Origin: CAYFJO01 sp964343305
GTDB taxonomy: Bacteria; Planctomycetota; Planctomycetia; Pirellulales; Pirellulaceae
Direction: 5' to 3'
Length of the DNA: 46,495 nucleotides
Assembly (NCBI GenBank): GCA_964343305.1
Contig: CAYFJO010000033.1
Coordinates: 1-46,495, forward strand
The translations under genes were made by a program, and so were the position numbers. Below, piece after piece: positions 33,846-42,693 of this stretch. Within the stretch, counting starts at the first letter, position 1. The number at the start of each line of letters is the position of its first letter. The notes beneath the pieces were generated by a model that saw only the letters and a program-made list of their open reading frames with translations, ran no database searches and was not told where the DNA came from.

Positions 33846-35147
33846 ATGGAAAAAACAAAGGTCGCCATCGTTGGAATGGGAACGGTTGGAAGCGGGCTGG
33901 CCAAGCTGCTGCTGGACCACGGCGATCGAACCGCGCGACACGCGGGACGGACGCTGTGGCTGGAATCCGTCGTCGTGCGAGATTTACAGAAGTCGCGCGA
34001 CGTCGATCTGCCAGAAGGTGTCATTTCGGACAGTCTTTCGACGATTCTTGAAAACGATGAAATCAAGGTGGTCGCCCAATTGATTGGCGGCCTGGAACCG
34101 GCACGTACGATCATGCTGCAATTGCTCGAAAGCGGCAAGCATGTGGTCACGGCCAACAAAGCTCTGCTGGCCGAACACGGAGCGGAGCTGTTTGATCGAG
34201 CACGAGAACTCGCCCGGTCCATCGCGTTCGAAGCGGCCGTATGCGGCGGCGTTCCGATCATTACAAACATCAGTCAATGTTTGTCGGCGAACCAAATCAC
34301 ATCGCTTCGAGGAATCCTGAATGGCACGAGCAATTTCATCGTGTCGCAGATGGAAGAGAATGACGCCGACTATGCGGAAGCGGTCAAAGAAGCTCAAGAC
34401 CGTGGCTATGCGGAGGCCGATCCGACGATGGATGTCGATGGAACGGATGCGGCACAAAAGCTGGCGATCCTCGCACATCTGGCCTTTGGAGCGCGAGTGC
34501 ATTGGCAAGATATTCCACGCATCGGCATCGATTCGCTGGATCGTGTCGATTTGAAATACGCCCGTGAACTTGGCTATCGCGTGAAGCTGTTGGCGGTCGC
34601 GAAACTAAATGACTCGGGGCTGGAGCTTCACGTCTCACCAACTTTGGTCAAGAGCGGCAAGCCTTTGGCGGAAGTGCGGGGCGCGAACAACGCCGTGAGT
34701 GCCGTGGGGGATGCGGTCGGAACTGTGTTCTTTCACGGACTCGGCGCTGGGCAAATGCCGACTGCTTCCGCCGTTTGTGCCGACATGATCGACATAGCGG
34801 TCGGTCGAACACCGATTACGTTTCAAACACTTGAACTGTGGTCCGATCAACCGCCACGCGTCTCGATGAGTGACGAGGCGGAGTTTCCCAGTCGCTACTA
34901 CCTGCGTCTGAATGTGGTCGATCGGCCAGGCGTGTTATCCGAAGTGGCCGGTATCCTGGCCAAGCATGGCATCTCGATCGCTTCGGTGATTCAGCACGAG
35001 CCAAACGACGAGAACGGTGTGTCGATGGTGCCATTGGTCATTATGACACACACGGGAGTCGAAGGCGCCGCTCGCAGCGCCATCGCCGAAATCGGCAAGC
35101 TCGAAAGTGTCCGCTCACAAGCCGTCCGCATGAGAGTCTTGGAGTAG
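33846..35147 (+). CDS. hom: Homoserine dehydrogenase
   Basis: This enzyme reduces aspartate semialdehyde to homoserine with NAD(P)H in the threonine/methionine branch. It has 433 residues. The nucleotide-binding segment is KVAIVGMGTVGSGLAKLLL, then HVVTANKALLAEHGAELF and the active-site region AAVCGGVPIITNI...GILNGTSNFI. YAEADPTMDVDGTDAAQKLAILA is a strong family signature. A C-terminal ACT domain (YLRLNVVDRPGVLSEVAGILAKHGISIASV) indicates feedback control, probably by threonine. The ATG at 33846 directly precedes the Rossmann motif. It is followed by a phosphoglycerate-mutase-like gene and aspartate kinase on the same strand. Confidence 0.95.
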   Translation: MEKTKVAIVGMGTVGSGLAKLLLDHGDRTARHAGRTLWLESVVVRDLQKSRDVDLPEGVISDSLSTILENDEIKVVAQLIGGLEPARTIMLQLLESGKHVVTANKALLAEHGAELFDRARELARSIAFEAAVCGGVPIITNISQCLSANQITSLRGILNGTSNFIVSQMEENDADYAEAVKEAQDRGYAEADPTMDVDGTDAAQKLAILAHLAFGARVHWQDIPRIGIDSLDRVDLKYARELGYRVKLLAVAKLNDSGLELHVSPTLVKSGKPLAEVRGANNAVSAVGDAVGTVFFHGLGAGQMPTASAVCADMIDIAVGRTPITFQTLELWSDQPPRVSMSDEAEFPSRYYLRLNVVDRPGVLSEVAGILAKHGISIASVIQHEPNDENGVSMVPLVIMTHTGVEGAARSAIAEIGKLESVRSQAVRMRVLE

Positions 35148-35162
35148 TCATTTGTCACTCGT

Positions 35163-35196
35163 CATTTGTCATTGGTGAAGAAGCAAATGACAAATG
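35163..35196. repeat. Inverted repeat just upstream of the apgM-like start
   Basis: CATTTGTCATT (35163-35173) pairs with AATGACAAATG (35186-35196) around a 12-base loop. A further GTCATTTGTCA direct copy lies at 35147-35157. The hairpin ends 14 bases before the start codon and next to its Shine-Dalgarno sequence AAGGA, so it could affect translation. Confidence 0.6.
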
Positions 35197-35210
35197 ATCA
35201 AGGACCAAAA

Positions 35211-36419
35211 ATGAAATACGCGATCATAATTCCTGACGGATGTGCGGACGAACCGCAAGATTCGCTCGGCGGCAAAACTCCGCTGCAAGCGGCCGCCACG
35301 CCGGCAATGGACGAAATCGCCGCGGCGGGAGTCGTTGGCCGCGCGAACAACGTGCCGGCTCATCTGCCCGCGGGATCGGCGGTTGCCAACATGAGCTTGC
35401 TGGGTTACGACCCGGTTGCAAATTTCACGGGACGCGCGCCTCTCGAAGCCGCCGCGCAAGGCATCGACTTGGGGCCCGACGACTGGGCGATTCGCTGCAA
35501 TCTGGTCACGATCGAAGAGCAGGTGATGCGCGACTTCACCGCGGATCACATCTCGAACGAAGAAGCCGCCGAGTTGCTCAAACTTGCCCAGCAAGAACTC
35601 GGCACCGACTACCTCGAATTTGTGCCAGGCGTCAGTTATCGCAACCTGCTGCTCTATCGCGGCCACTCCAATCCTGCTCCGTTTACCAACGAAACGCGTG
35701 CAACGCCGCCGCATGATTTGACCGATAAGTCGATCGTGGACGACTATCCCCGCGGTCCGGGAAGCGACTTCCTCAACGACTTGATGAGTCACAGCGTTTC
35801 ATTGTTTGCTGATCATCCGATCAATGTGTCACGGCGCGAATTTGGGAAGCTTCCCGCCACAAATGTGTGGCTGTGGGGCATCGGCAAAACACCGACTTTA
35901 AAACCGTTCAGAGACGTCTATGGTAAGAGTGGCAAAATGATCACGGCGGTCGACTTACTTCGCGGCATCGCGACCTTGATCGGCTGGGATCGAATCGAAG
36001 TTCCCGGAGCGACTGGTTACACGGACACCGATTACGCCGCCAAAGGCCGCTACGCGATCGACGCAATTCCAACGACAGACATCATCTGCGTACACGTCGA
36101 AGCGACCGACGAAGCGTCCCATGAAGGTGACGTCGACGGCAAGGTCAAAGGTCTGGAAGAAATCGATCGCCACATCGTGCGACCGGTTCTCGACGCATTG
36201 AAGGAGCAAGGTGACTACCGCATCCTTGTAACGCCCGATCATCCAACGCCGTTGCGAACGAAGACACACAGCCACGGACATGTGCCATTCACAATCGCCG
36301 GCTCTGATGTCACGGCAGATGCGATTTCGACCTATGACGACGTCACTGCCTCCACGTCGAATCTGGCCTTTGACGAAGGCTGGAAGCTGATGCCCTATTT
36401 CCTGAACACTGAAAACTGA
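35211..36419 (+). CDS. ApgM-type phosphoglycerate mutase family protein, likely acting as homoserine kinase
   Basis: The 402-residue protein belongs to the archaeal-type, cofactor-independent phosphoglycerate mutase family (alkaline phosphatase superfamily). It starts MKYAIIIPDGCADEP, where Asp is a metal ligand. It continues with AGSAVANMSLLGYDP (the catalytic Ser region) and ends with VTPDHPTPLRTKTHSHGHVPF (metal-binding Asp/His). It lies between homoserine dehydrogenase and aspartate kinase, and no classical thrB is present. Members of this family in some bacteria have been proposed, and in cases shown, to serve as homoserine kinase. Context makes that the better call than glycolysis. ATG 35211 has AAGGA upstream. 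Confidence 0.8.
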   Translation: MKYAIIIPDGCADEPQDSLGGKTPLQAAATPAMDEIAAAGVVGRANNVPAHLPAGSAVANMSLLGYDPVANFTGRAPLEAAAQGIDLGPDDWAIRCNLVTIEEQVMRDFTADHISNEEAAELLKLAQQELGTDYLEFVPGVSYRNLLLYRGHSNPAPFTNETRATPPHDLTDKSIVDDYPRGPGSDFLNDLMSHSVSLFADHPINVSRREFGKLPATNVWLWGIGKTPTLKPFRDVYGKSGKMITAVDLLRGIATLIGWDRIEVPGATGYTDTDYAAKGRYAIDAIPTTDIICVHVEATDEASHEGDVDGKVKGLEEIDRHIVRPVLDALKEQGDYRILVTPDHPTPLRTKTHSHGHVPFTIAGSDVTADAISTYDDVTASTSNLAFDEGWKLMPYFLNTEN

Positions 36420-36442
36420 ACACTAAAGACTCTTTCTCACCC

Positions 36443-38209
36443 ATGCCAATCATCGTTCAAAAGTTCGGCGGCACCAGCGTTGCCGATAGTCAAAAAATCC
36501 TCGCCGCCGCCCGTAAGGCAATTCGCACTCAAAAAGACGGCAACCAGGTTGTCATGGTTGTCAGCGCGATGGGTAAACAGACGGATTTCCTTGTTGACCT
36601 CGCCGCCCAAATCACCGAGCGCCCCGCGGCGCGAGAAATGGACATGCTGCTGTCCACCGGCGAACAAGTCAGTGTGGCCTTGATGGCGATGGCAATCCAT
36701 TCGCTTGGTCACAAGGCCGTTAGCCTGACCGGTGCTCAAATCGGCATCAAGACTGACAGCACGCACACGAAGGCCCGCATCAACTCGATCTCGACCGATC
36801 GCATGCAGGGATTGCTGAACGAAGGCAACGTCGTGATCGCGGCGGGTTTTCAAGGCATCGACGACGATTTCAATATTACGACACTCGGCCGTGGTGGCAG
36901 CGATACAACGGCGGTCGCATTGGCCGCCGTGCTGCGAGCGGAATGCGAAATCTATACCGACGTCGATGGCGTTTACACAACGGATCCGCGAGTGGTCGCG
37001 GAAGCTCGCCGGATGAGCCAGGTCAGCTACGACGAAATGTTGGAACTTGCCAGCCTTGGCGCGGGAGTGATGCATAGTCGCGCCGTCGAGTTTGCTAAGA
37101 AATTCGACGTGCCGATTCACGTCCGCAGTAGTTTCAGTGACACGCCGGGCACAATGGTCGTCGCCGATCCCGAGTCAAAAAATACGGCTGTTAGCGGGGC
37201 AGCCGTAACCAAGGACGAAGCGCGCGTCACGATCGCCGACGTTCCCGATGTTCCCGGCACCAGCTTCGAGATCTTCTCTCGGATCGCCGACTGCAAAGTT
37301 ACGGTCGACATGATCGTGCAAAACGTCGGTGCCGAAGGAAAGGCCGACATTTCATTTACCGTCCCCAGTGACGAACTCGAGGTCACTCTTGAAGCAGTTG
37401 ACGCAGCGATCAAGAAACTAGGCGGAGGCGAAGTGACTCACGACGGCAATGTTTCGAAAGTTTCGGTCGTGGGCCTTGGAATGGCCGACCAAACCGGCGT
37501 TGCCGATCGCATGTTTCGCTCGCTGGCCGAGTCGGACATCAATATCCAGATGATCACGACCAGCGAAATCAAGATCTCGGCACTCGTCGAACGTGAAGCC
37601 GCGCTGCCCGCTCTGCGAACCGTGCATCAAGCCTTTAACTTGGACCAGCCGCCGGAGAATCTGTCGACCAGCGAAACGACGTCCTCACCGGCCGATGCGA
37701 TCGATGTGGTCGAGAGTTTGCAAGGCGCAAGCATGGAAGAGCTAACGATCGACGACGTTTCGCTCGACTCAACACAAGCTCGCGTCACTATTGCCGGCGT
37801 GCCGAACGCCCCGGGAATCGCGGCCCGAGTCTTCGAAGATATCGCCGCCGCCGGCATTTTCGTCGACATGATCGTACAAAGTTACGGCACGGGCGAGTTA
37901 GCCAACTTAAGCTTCACCGTCCCCCGTGACTTGCTCGACAAAGCATCCGGGGTGGCGAAACAATTATCGGAAAAGCTGAACTGCAAATCGGTGACAAGGA
38001 GCCCCGAGGTTGCGAAGTTGTCCGTCTCGGGCATCGGCCTTCGCAGTCACACGGGTGTCGCGATTCGAATGTTCAAAGCGCTCACCGACGCCGGGATCAA
38101 CATGGAAATGATCAACACCAGCGAAGTCCGCGTGAACGTCGTCGTCGATGGAAAAGTTGGCGATGACGCACTCCAGGCGCTCTTGGCCGCATTTGCTGAC
38201 GTCGTTTAG
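36443..38209 (+). CDS. lysC: Aspartate kinase with four ACT domains
   Basis: This is the first enzyme of the aspartate family of amino acids. Catalytic segments are IVQKFGGTSVAD (residues 4-15), VVMVVSAMGKQTD, FNITTLGRGGSDTTAVALAA and IYTDVDGVYTTDPRVV. Two ACT domains follow at about 261-325 and 336-400. After a linker a second pair occurs at about 447-512 and 522-588. The protein is therefore 588 residues long instead of about 400. Both pairs carry the DMIVQ and MITTSE/MINTSE ligand-type motifs. Aspartate kinases with four ACT domains are known, for example from cyanobacteria, and respond to lysine and threonine. It is the last gene of hom-apgM-lysC, 23 bases after the previous stop. Confidence 0.95.
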   Translation: MPIIVQKFGGTSVADSQKILAAARKAIRTQKDGNQVVMVVSAMGKQTDFLVDLAAQITERPAAREMDMLLSTGEQVSVALMAMAIHSLGHKAVSLTGAQIGIKTDSTHTKARINSISTDRMQGLLNEGNVVIAAGFQGIDDDFNITTLGRGGSDTTAVALAAVLRAECEIYTDVDGVYTTDPRVVAEARRMSQVSYDEMLELASLGAGVMHSRAVEFAKKFDVPIHVRSSFSDTPGTMVVADPESKNTAVSGAAVTKDEARVTIADVPDVPGTSFEIFSRIADCKVTVDMIVQNVGAEGKADISFTVPSDELEVTLEAVDAAIKKLGGGEVTHDGNVSKVSVVGLGMADQTGVADRMFRSLAESDINIQMITTSEIKISALVEREAALPALRTVHQAFNLDQPPENLSTSETTSSPADAIDVVESLQGASMEELTIDDVSLDSTQARVTIAGVPNAPGIAARVFEDIAAAGIFVDMIVQSYGTGELANLSFTVPRDLLDKASGVAKQLSEKLNCKSVTRSPEVAKLSVSGIGLRSHTGVAIRMFKALTDAGINMEMINTSEVRVNVVVDGKVGDDALQALLAAFADVV

Positions 38210-38288
38210 GCAATTTGCTTGACGGATTTGTTAATCGTGTTGAAACTCGTGGCATGCGCGAACACGACGGTGTTTGAGTCTCGCGATC

Positions 38289-38693
38289 TCATTCGTTCGT
38301 CGCGTCTTCCAGCACTGCTTCTGAAACGTAGATCGGCAACGATGGATCGCAGGTCACCGCGACCGCGATTGCATCGGACGGACGGGCGTCGATTTCGACT
38401 AACTCCCCGTCCCGCTTTGCCCGCAGCTTGGCGAAATAAGTGTGATCACGAAGTTCGTCGATCACGACGCTGTCAAGTTCCGCACCGAGTTGCTCGACGG
38501 CGTTGACAAGCAGATCGTGCGTCAGCGGACGAGGCGACGGATACTGTTTCACGCGGCGGTCGATGCTGGTCGCTTCGAAGATGCCGATCAGGATCGGGAA
38601 TTGCCGATCGCCGTCGACTTCTTTCAAGTAGATGACTTGCTGGTCATTGATCTCGCTGATGATGATGCGAGACAACTGCATATGAATTGGCAT
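38289..38693 (-). CDS. Bifunctional nuclease family (BFN, DUF151) protein
   Basis: The 134-residue protein matches the DUF151/bifunctional nuclease domain: MQLSRIIISEINDQQVIYLKE, FPILIGIFEATSIDRRV, PRPLTHDLLVNAVEQLGAELDSVVI, and DARPSDAIAVAV followed by PIYVSEAVLE. Plant and bacterial relatives have reported RNase/DNase activity, but the role in bacteria is unclear. The ATG at 38693 (MPIHMQL) has GAAGG eight bases upstream. A perfect TATAAT (38733-38738, minus strand) lies 39-45 bases before it and could be the -10 box. An upstream ATG at 38729 would fall at the predicted transcription start. Confidence 0.85.
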   Translation of the reverse strand: MPIHMQLSRIIISEINDQQVIYLKEVDGDRQFPILIGIFEATSIDRRVKQYPSPRPLTHDLLVNAVEQLGAELDSVVIDELRDHTYFAKLRAKRDGELVEIDARPSDAIAVAVTCDPSLPIYVSEAVLEDATNE

Positions 38694-38765
38694 GAGATGA
38701 GCCTTCGTCGATGAAGAAACGTCGTTCATCCGATTATACGCTGACCGCGCGTAATCCGGCTAGTT

Positions 38766-38839
38766 GTAGGACGGATTGCTAATCTGGGATAATCTGGAAA
38801 TACTCGTGTACAATCGACAGGCAGGAGTGCCCGTCCTAC
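38766..38839. repeat. Degenerate family B palindrome
   Basis: GTAGGACGG(ATT) at 38766-38777 is matched by CCGTCCTAC at 38831-38839, with a long degenerate middle. It is related to the perfect element at 11578-11604. It lies in the gap between the DUF151 gene and the DUF6807 gene. Confidence 0.65.
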
Positions 38840-38906
38840 GTCCCTTCGCGACAGTTATCCTCGAAGGGTCTTAATTTGATCAAACACTTTTGGAAAGAAG
38901 CCAACT

Positions 38907-39905
38907 ATGAACAGAAGTCTGATCCTTCCGACCTTGCTGTTGTTCGTTATCCCTAACTTTGTGTTGGAATTCGCATCTGCGGATGCCCAGATTCCCACCT
39001 CATCGCGGATCAAATTGGTGCGCGATGACGCGAAGGGACAACTGCAAGTGATGATCGATGGCAAAGAAGCCATTGTGTACTGCTACGGTGATGGTCTTGA
39101 TCTGGCCCACTATTTTCCGGTACGTAGTCCGTCCGGGAAATCGATGACGATCCAACAGACCGAACCGTACCCTCATCATCGCTCGTTCTGGTTCGGAGAC
39201 AAGGTGCAGTTGCCGGGAAAACGCACTGTCAACTTTTACGCCGCTTTGTACAGCCGGGAGGCCCGTGACGATCCCAACTCTCCGTTCAAAGACCGCGTGC
39301 GGCATGTGGAGTTTGAGCCCCAGGACCTTCCGGAAAACGCCGCGGTGGTGCGGTCAAAACTGGTTTGGGAGATGGATCGCAAGGTCGCCGTCATCAACGA
39401 ATCCCGCGAGATGCGGATCGTGCCTCTGGACGATGGGCAGTATCTTCTCGACGTCACGTTCACGCTAACCGCCCCAACCGACGACGTGACGTTCGTCAGC
39501 GATTGGGTTCATTACGCCTGGCCTTTCATCCGCATGCACCCGCGCTTCTCTGGCCAGCAGGGTGGGACAATCACCAACTCCGAGGGCGCTGTCACCCAAG
39601 CCAACACGAACGGTCAGGTGAGCGGCGGCAAAGCCGCCACGTGGGTCGATTACTCCAACGAGGTTAATGGCCAGACTGAGGGCCTGGCGATCTTTAGCCA
39701 CCCCGATAACGAACATCCCCACGGATGGCTTACTCGCGAATACGGCTGTTTTGGCCCCCGGCGAGCCGATGCCAAAAGTGGCAAGCGATTCACGCTCGAG
39801 AAAGGCGATTCGCTGCGTCGACGCGTGGGCATCTTCGTTCATCGCGGTGACGTAAAGTCCGGCAAGGTGACCCAGCATTACGAGCAATATGCCAAGGGTC
39901 TCTAA
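38907..39905 (+). CDS. Secreted DUF6807 (PmoA-like) protein
   Basis: The 332-residue protein carries a signal peptide (MNRSLILPTLLLFVIPNFVLEFASA). It shows the DUF6807 pattern: PYPHHRSFWFGDKVQL near residue 95, DVTFTLTAPTDDVTF in the middle, and WVDYSNEVNGQTEGLAIFSHPDNEHPHGWLTREYGCFGP toward the end. The family is often labelled methane-oxygenase PmoA by automated pipelines, but it has nothing to do with membrane methane monooxygenase. It is common in planctomycetes and Bacteroidetes near sugar-degradation genes. A beta-sandwich fold and a carbohydrate-related role are likely. Confidence 0.85.
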   Translation: MNRSLILPTLLLFVIPNFVLEFASADAQIPTSSRIKLVRDDAKGQLQVMIDGKEAIVYCYGDGLDLAHYFPVRSPSGKSMTIQQTEPYPHHRSFWFGDKVQLPGKRTVNFYAALYSREARDDPNSPFKDRVRHVEFEPQDLPENAAVVRSKLVWEMDRKVAVINESREMRIVPLDDGQYLLDVTFTLTAPTDDVTFVSDWVHYAWPFIRMHPRFSGQQGGTITNSEGAVTQANTNGQVSGGKAATWVDYSNEVNGQTEGLAIFSHPDNEHPHGWLTREYGCFGPRRADAKSGKRFTLEKGDSLRRRVGIFVHRGDVKSGKVTQHYEQYAKGL

Positions 39906-39960
39906 TCGAGCATCAAGCGAAACCGGTTTCGCCTTACGACTTCCACCCGGCCACCACTAT

Positions 39961-41043
39961 CTAAACGGGATAGGGAACGGCCGTCCCTTTGGCGGCTCTC
40001 GTTCGGCGAGCGATCCAAGAATCAATGCTTAAGCGGCCCGCGCCCGTCGCTGTTAGCGCGGCGGCCGATCCGAAAAATGTCACGTGGCCCGCAACGTCCT
40101 CCTTGAAATAGAAGAAGGACAACGTGAGGATGATCAACGTTATCAGACAGAAGCAACGCGTGTAAACTCCCAGCACCAGCACCACACCGACAGCAATTTC
40201 GATCACGCCCACTGAAAAAACCCACATCGCCGTGCTCACGGGAATCACGGCATCCAAACCATAGTCGATGACGACGGATTCACACAAGCGAGGATTAAAT
40301 GCCTTCTCGGTAATGGCCAGCCAAATCAACGTGCTTCCCAAGGCAAGTCGCAGCAGGAGAGGCCCCATGCCGCTCAGTTTTCTCGACACCGGAGCAAGCG
40401 AATCGCCCAGAGGATCGACGTCCAAAATATCGTCGACACTGGGACGAGTTGGTTTGTAGGCGATCAAGAGCAACGCGGCGGCGGCCGTCTCCCACGCTCC
40501 CAACAGATACTGGCTTTGCGCTAGCCCACAGCAAAATATGGTCAAGGCCGCCATCCCACTGGCGCGAACCATGAAGCCGAACACCAGACAAAACCCAACG
40601 CCAACTTCGAACCCACCAAAGCCACCGGCGGGAACGTTGGGTAAGAAAACCGCGTCGCCGGCCCCCGCCACAATCAAGGCCATTCCCAGTGACAATCGCA
40701 GCATTAACGGCACGTACTCCACATTCATCAGCAGACGATTGTGGAAGTGATGACAGGTCGAACGAAGCGGGCTCACAAGATGACACGCCGCGAAACACGC
40801 CACGGTTACGACGAGCGTCACAATGATGAGTGTCACGTACAGTGGATCAGAAAGCGGCGACAGCAAGAAGGCCCAGTCTCGACCGGAGAGCGACTCAAGC
40901 AACTCCGGATCGACAACGTAGCTGACGTGCGCAAGAGGCAACGACGGTTGGAGGGCAAACACGGTACTCAAAATGCCGCTCCTGCTCGTAAAGATGGCTG
41001 GCGAACTCGCATGACTCGTGCACAAGCAGCAAGACTGGCGCAC
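39961..41043 (-). CDS. DoxX-family membrane protein with internal duplication
   Basis: The 360-residue multi-pass membrane protein has two DoxX-like units. The first runs from YVPLMLRLSLGMALIVAG through ETAAAALLLIAY; the second from GPLLLRLALGSTLIWLAITEKAF through YTRCFCLITLIILTLSFF. Both begin with the same LLRLxLGxxLI motif. An extra hydrophobic segment precedes them. DoxX proteins were first seen as quinol-oxidase subunits, and many act in redox or membrane functions not yet defined. It begins with GTG 39 bases after the di-haem peroxidase gene on the same strand, so the pair is probably an operon. Confidence 0.75.
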   Translation of the reverse strand: MRQSCCLCTSHASSPAIFTSRSGILSTVFALQPSLPLAHVSYVVDPELLESLSGRDWAFLLSPLSDPLYVTLIIVTLVVTVACFAACHLVSPLRSTCHHFHNRLLMNVEYVPLMLRLSLGMALIVAGAGDAVFLPNVPAGGFGGFEVGVGFCLVFGFMVRASGMAALTIFCCGLAQSQYLLGAWETAAAALLLIAYKPTRPSVDDILDVDPLGDSLAPVSRKLSGMGPLLLRLALGSTLIWLAITEKAFNPRLCESVVIDYGLDAVIPVSTAMWVFSVGVIEIAVGVVLVLGVYTRCFCLITLIILTLSFFYFKEDVAGHVTFFGSAAALTATGAGRLSIDSWIARRTRAAKGTAVPYPV

Positions 41044-41082
41044 TGATCTTCGCTTTCGTCTTTCTTTCGAGTTGGGTCATTG

Positions 41083-42522
41083 TCATCTGTCACGAGGTGT
41101 TTCCTTACTGGAAATCTCAAGACGTCCGTCTAGTGTTTTCAAAAACGCGACCAAATCGTCAACTTCAGACGCAACGAGCCCAAGCGGCTTGATGTGCGTG
41201 TCAAGATGTGGATTCTCCGTCCCTCCCTGGTTGTAAAACTGAACGACATCGTGGAGGGTCGCCAGGCTGCCATCGTGCATATAAGGAGCGGTACGGCTGA
41301 CATCACGCAGCGATGGCGTCTTAAATGCGCCACGGTCATTGTCGTCATTGGTCACCAGGAAACGTCCAAGATCGGGCTCCCCTGAGTCTGGCCAGCCGAC
41401 ACCAAGATTGTGAAAGCCGAGGTCACTAAACAGCGGTGGCACATGACAGCGACCACAACCCACCCTGCCAAAAAAAAGCGCTCGGCCACGTTGGGCCGAC
41501 AAACCGATGGCGTCTTTCAAGCCGGCTTCGAAACGATCAAAGTCGGAGTCACCAGAGAACAGAGTCCGCTGGTAGCACGCCAATGCCTTGGCGATCGTGT
41601 CTAGGGACAGCGGCGCATCGAACGCCTGCTGCATTCTCGTCTCGTACGTGGTCTTGAGACGCGCCACAACTTCGGCTTCGTTGCGGTTGCCCATTTCGTC
41701 GTCGCTGAGGATGGGGCTCCGCACATACTGTTCCAATGATTTGGCACGTCCGTCCCAAGCAAACGACTTGAGATATGCGGAATTGAGTGCCGTCGGCACG
41801 TTGCGACGCCCTTTGTGGCCACCGATGCCAACGGAAATCGTATTGGTATCCGTGAAGGCGCGCTCGGGCAGGTGGCATGTCGCGCACGAGACAGCCCCGT
41901 CGGCACTCATGTCAGTATCAAAGAACAATTCACGGCCCAGATCGATCTTGTCGGATGTCAACGTGTTATCAGGCGACCGCGGTATCATTGGGTCGAGCCC
42001 CAATGGGGGCCGCAAACCGAGAGCCTCGGTTTGGTAATCCCAAAAAAACTTCACGTCCTCGAAATCAGTCAATTCACCGAGTTTGCCAGAGACGGTCAAC
42101 CAGGCTTGACCTTTGACCGGCGCGACCTGCGCGCGTAACTCGAACGATCGTCCAACTTGCTCGAACGTCGCGTGTTGCGCGTCACCTTCTACCGGTTCGA
42201 TCGTCAGTTGCCCGTTGAATCCGGTGGGGTTAATTTCTTGACGGAAGGCGTTTGACAGCCAGAGCCGGTGTGTTCCGTTTGCGGCCGCGGCCAGTTCCAA
42301 ATGAAACTGGCCCTGCATCGTTACTTTGCCGTCAGGGTGCAACGGCTGATGCATGTGGAACATCGAGTCATGCGGACCAAGAGGCATCTTCGATGCATTC
42401 TCTTCCTTGCTCCATGGCCCAGTGAGGTAAGCCAGATACACCGCAAGCGCCCAAAACAAGATGGCCACCAACTGTTTCATTGGATCTTTCATGACCATGG
42501 AACGTTTACCGACATTTCCCAT
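41083..42522 (-). CDS. Di-haem cytochrome c peroxidase / MauG family protein
   Basis: The 479-residue exported protein has an N-terminal signal anchor (residues about 16-34). A beta-rich domain with copper- or metal-like His/Met-rich sequence (PHDSMFHMHQPLH) follows. Then comes the di-haem core. Haem attachment sites are CATCH (213-217) and CGRCH (356-360). The NVPTALNSAY, FAWDGRAKSLEQ, TPSLRDVSRTAPYMHDGSLATL and LVAFLKTL segments are typical of the family. It may reduce peroxide or oxidise a partner protein in the periplasm. ATG 42522 is used; starts at 42498 or 42480 are possible. It precedes the DoxX gene. Confidence 0.88.
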   Translation of the reverse strand: MGNVGKRSMVMKDPMKQLVAILFWALAVYLAYLTGPWSKEENASKMPLGPHDSMFHMHQPLHPDGKVTMQGQFHLELAAAANGTHRLWLSNAFRQEINPTGFNGQLTIEPVEGDAQHATFEQVGRSFELRAQVAPVKGQAWLTVSGKLGELTDFEDVKFFWDYQTEALGLRPPLGLDPMIPRSPDNTLTSDKIDLGRELFFDTDMSADGAVSCATCHLPERAFTDTNTISVGIGGHKGRRNVPTALNSAYLKSFAWDGRAKSLEQYVRSPILSDDEMGNRNEAEVVARLKTTYETRMQQAFDAPLSLDTIAKALACYQRTLFSGDSDFDRFEAGLKDAIGLSAQRGRALFFGRVGCGRCHVPPLFSDLGFHNLGVGWPDSGEPDLGRFLVTNDDNDRGAFKTPSLRDVSRTAPYMHDGSLATLHDVVQFYNQGGTENPHLDTHIKPLGLVASEVDDLVAFLKTLDGRLEISSKETPRDR

Positions 42523-42693
42523 TTGGGTTGAGCCGGAAGCCGATCCTGGCTCGGAATGTTGTCGATTCTAGCAATGCGATCCCCCCATGTCGAGGATCAG
42601 TCGCTTCGATAGCTCTCGCTGCCGCACTTCGTCAAGTCAAGTTCGGTCAATTCAAAGTAAACAAGCCAGTTTGAACCATGGCAGCGAATTGGT

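Noticed and set aside
38907..39905. Methane monooxygenase subunit (PmoA label)
   Set aside because: The sequence is a secreted soluble DUF6807 protein without membrane helices or copper-site residues of the monooxygenase.
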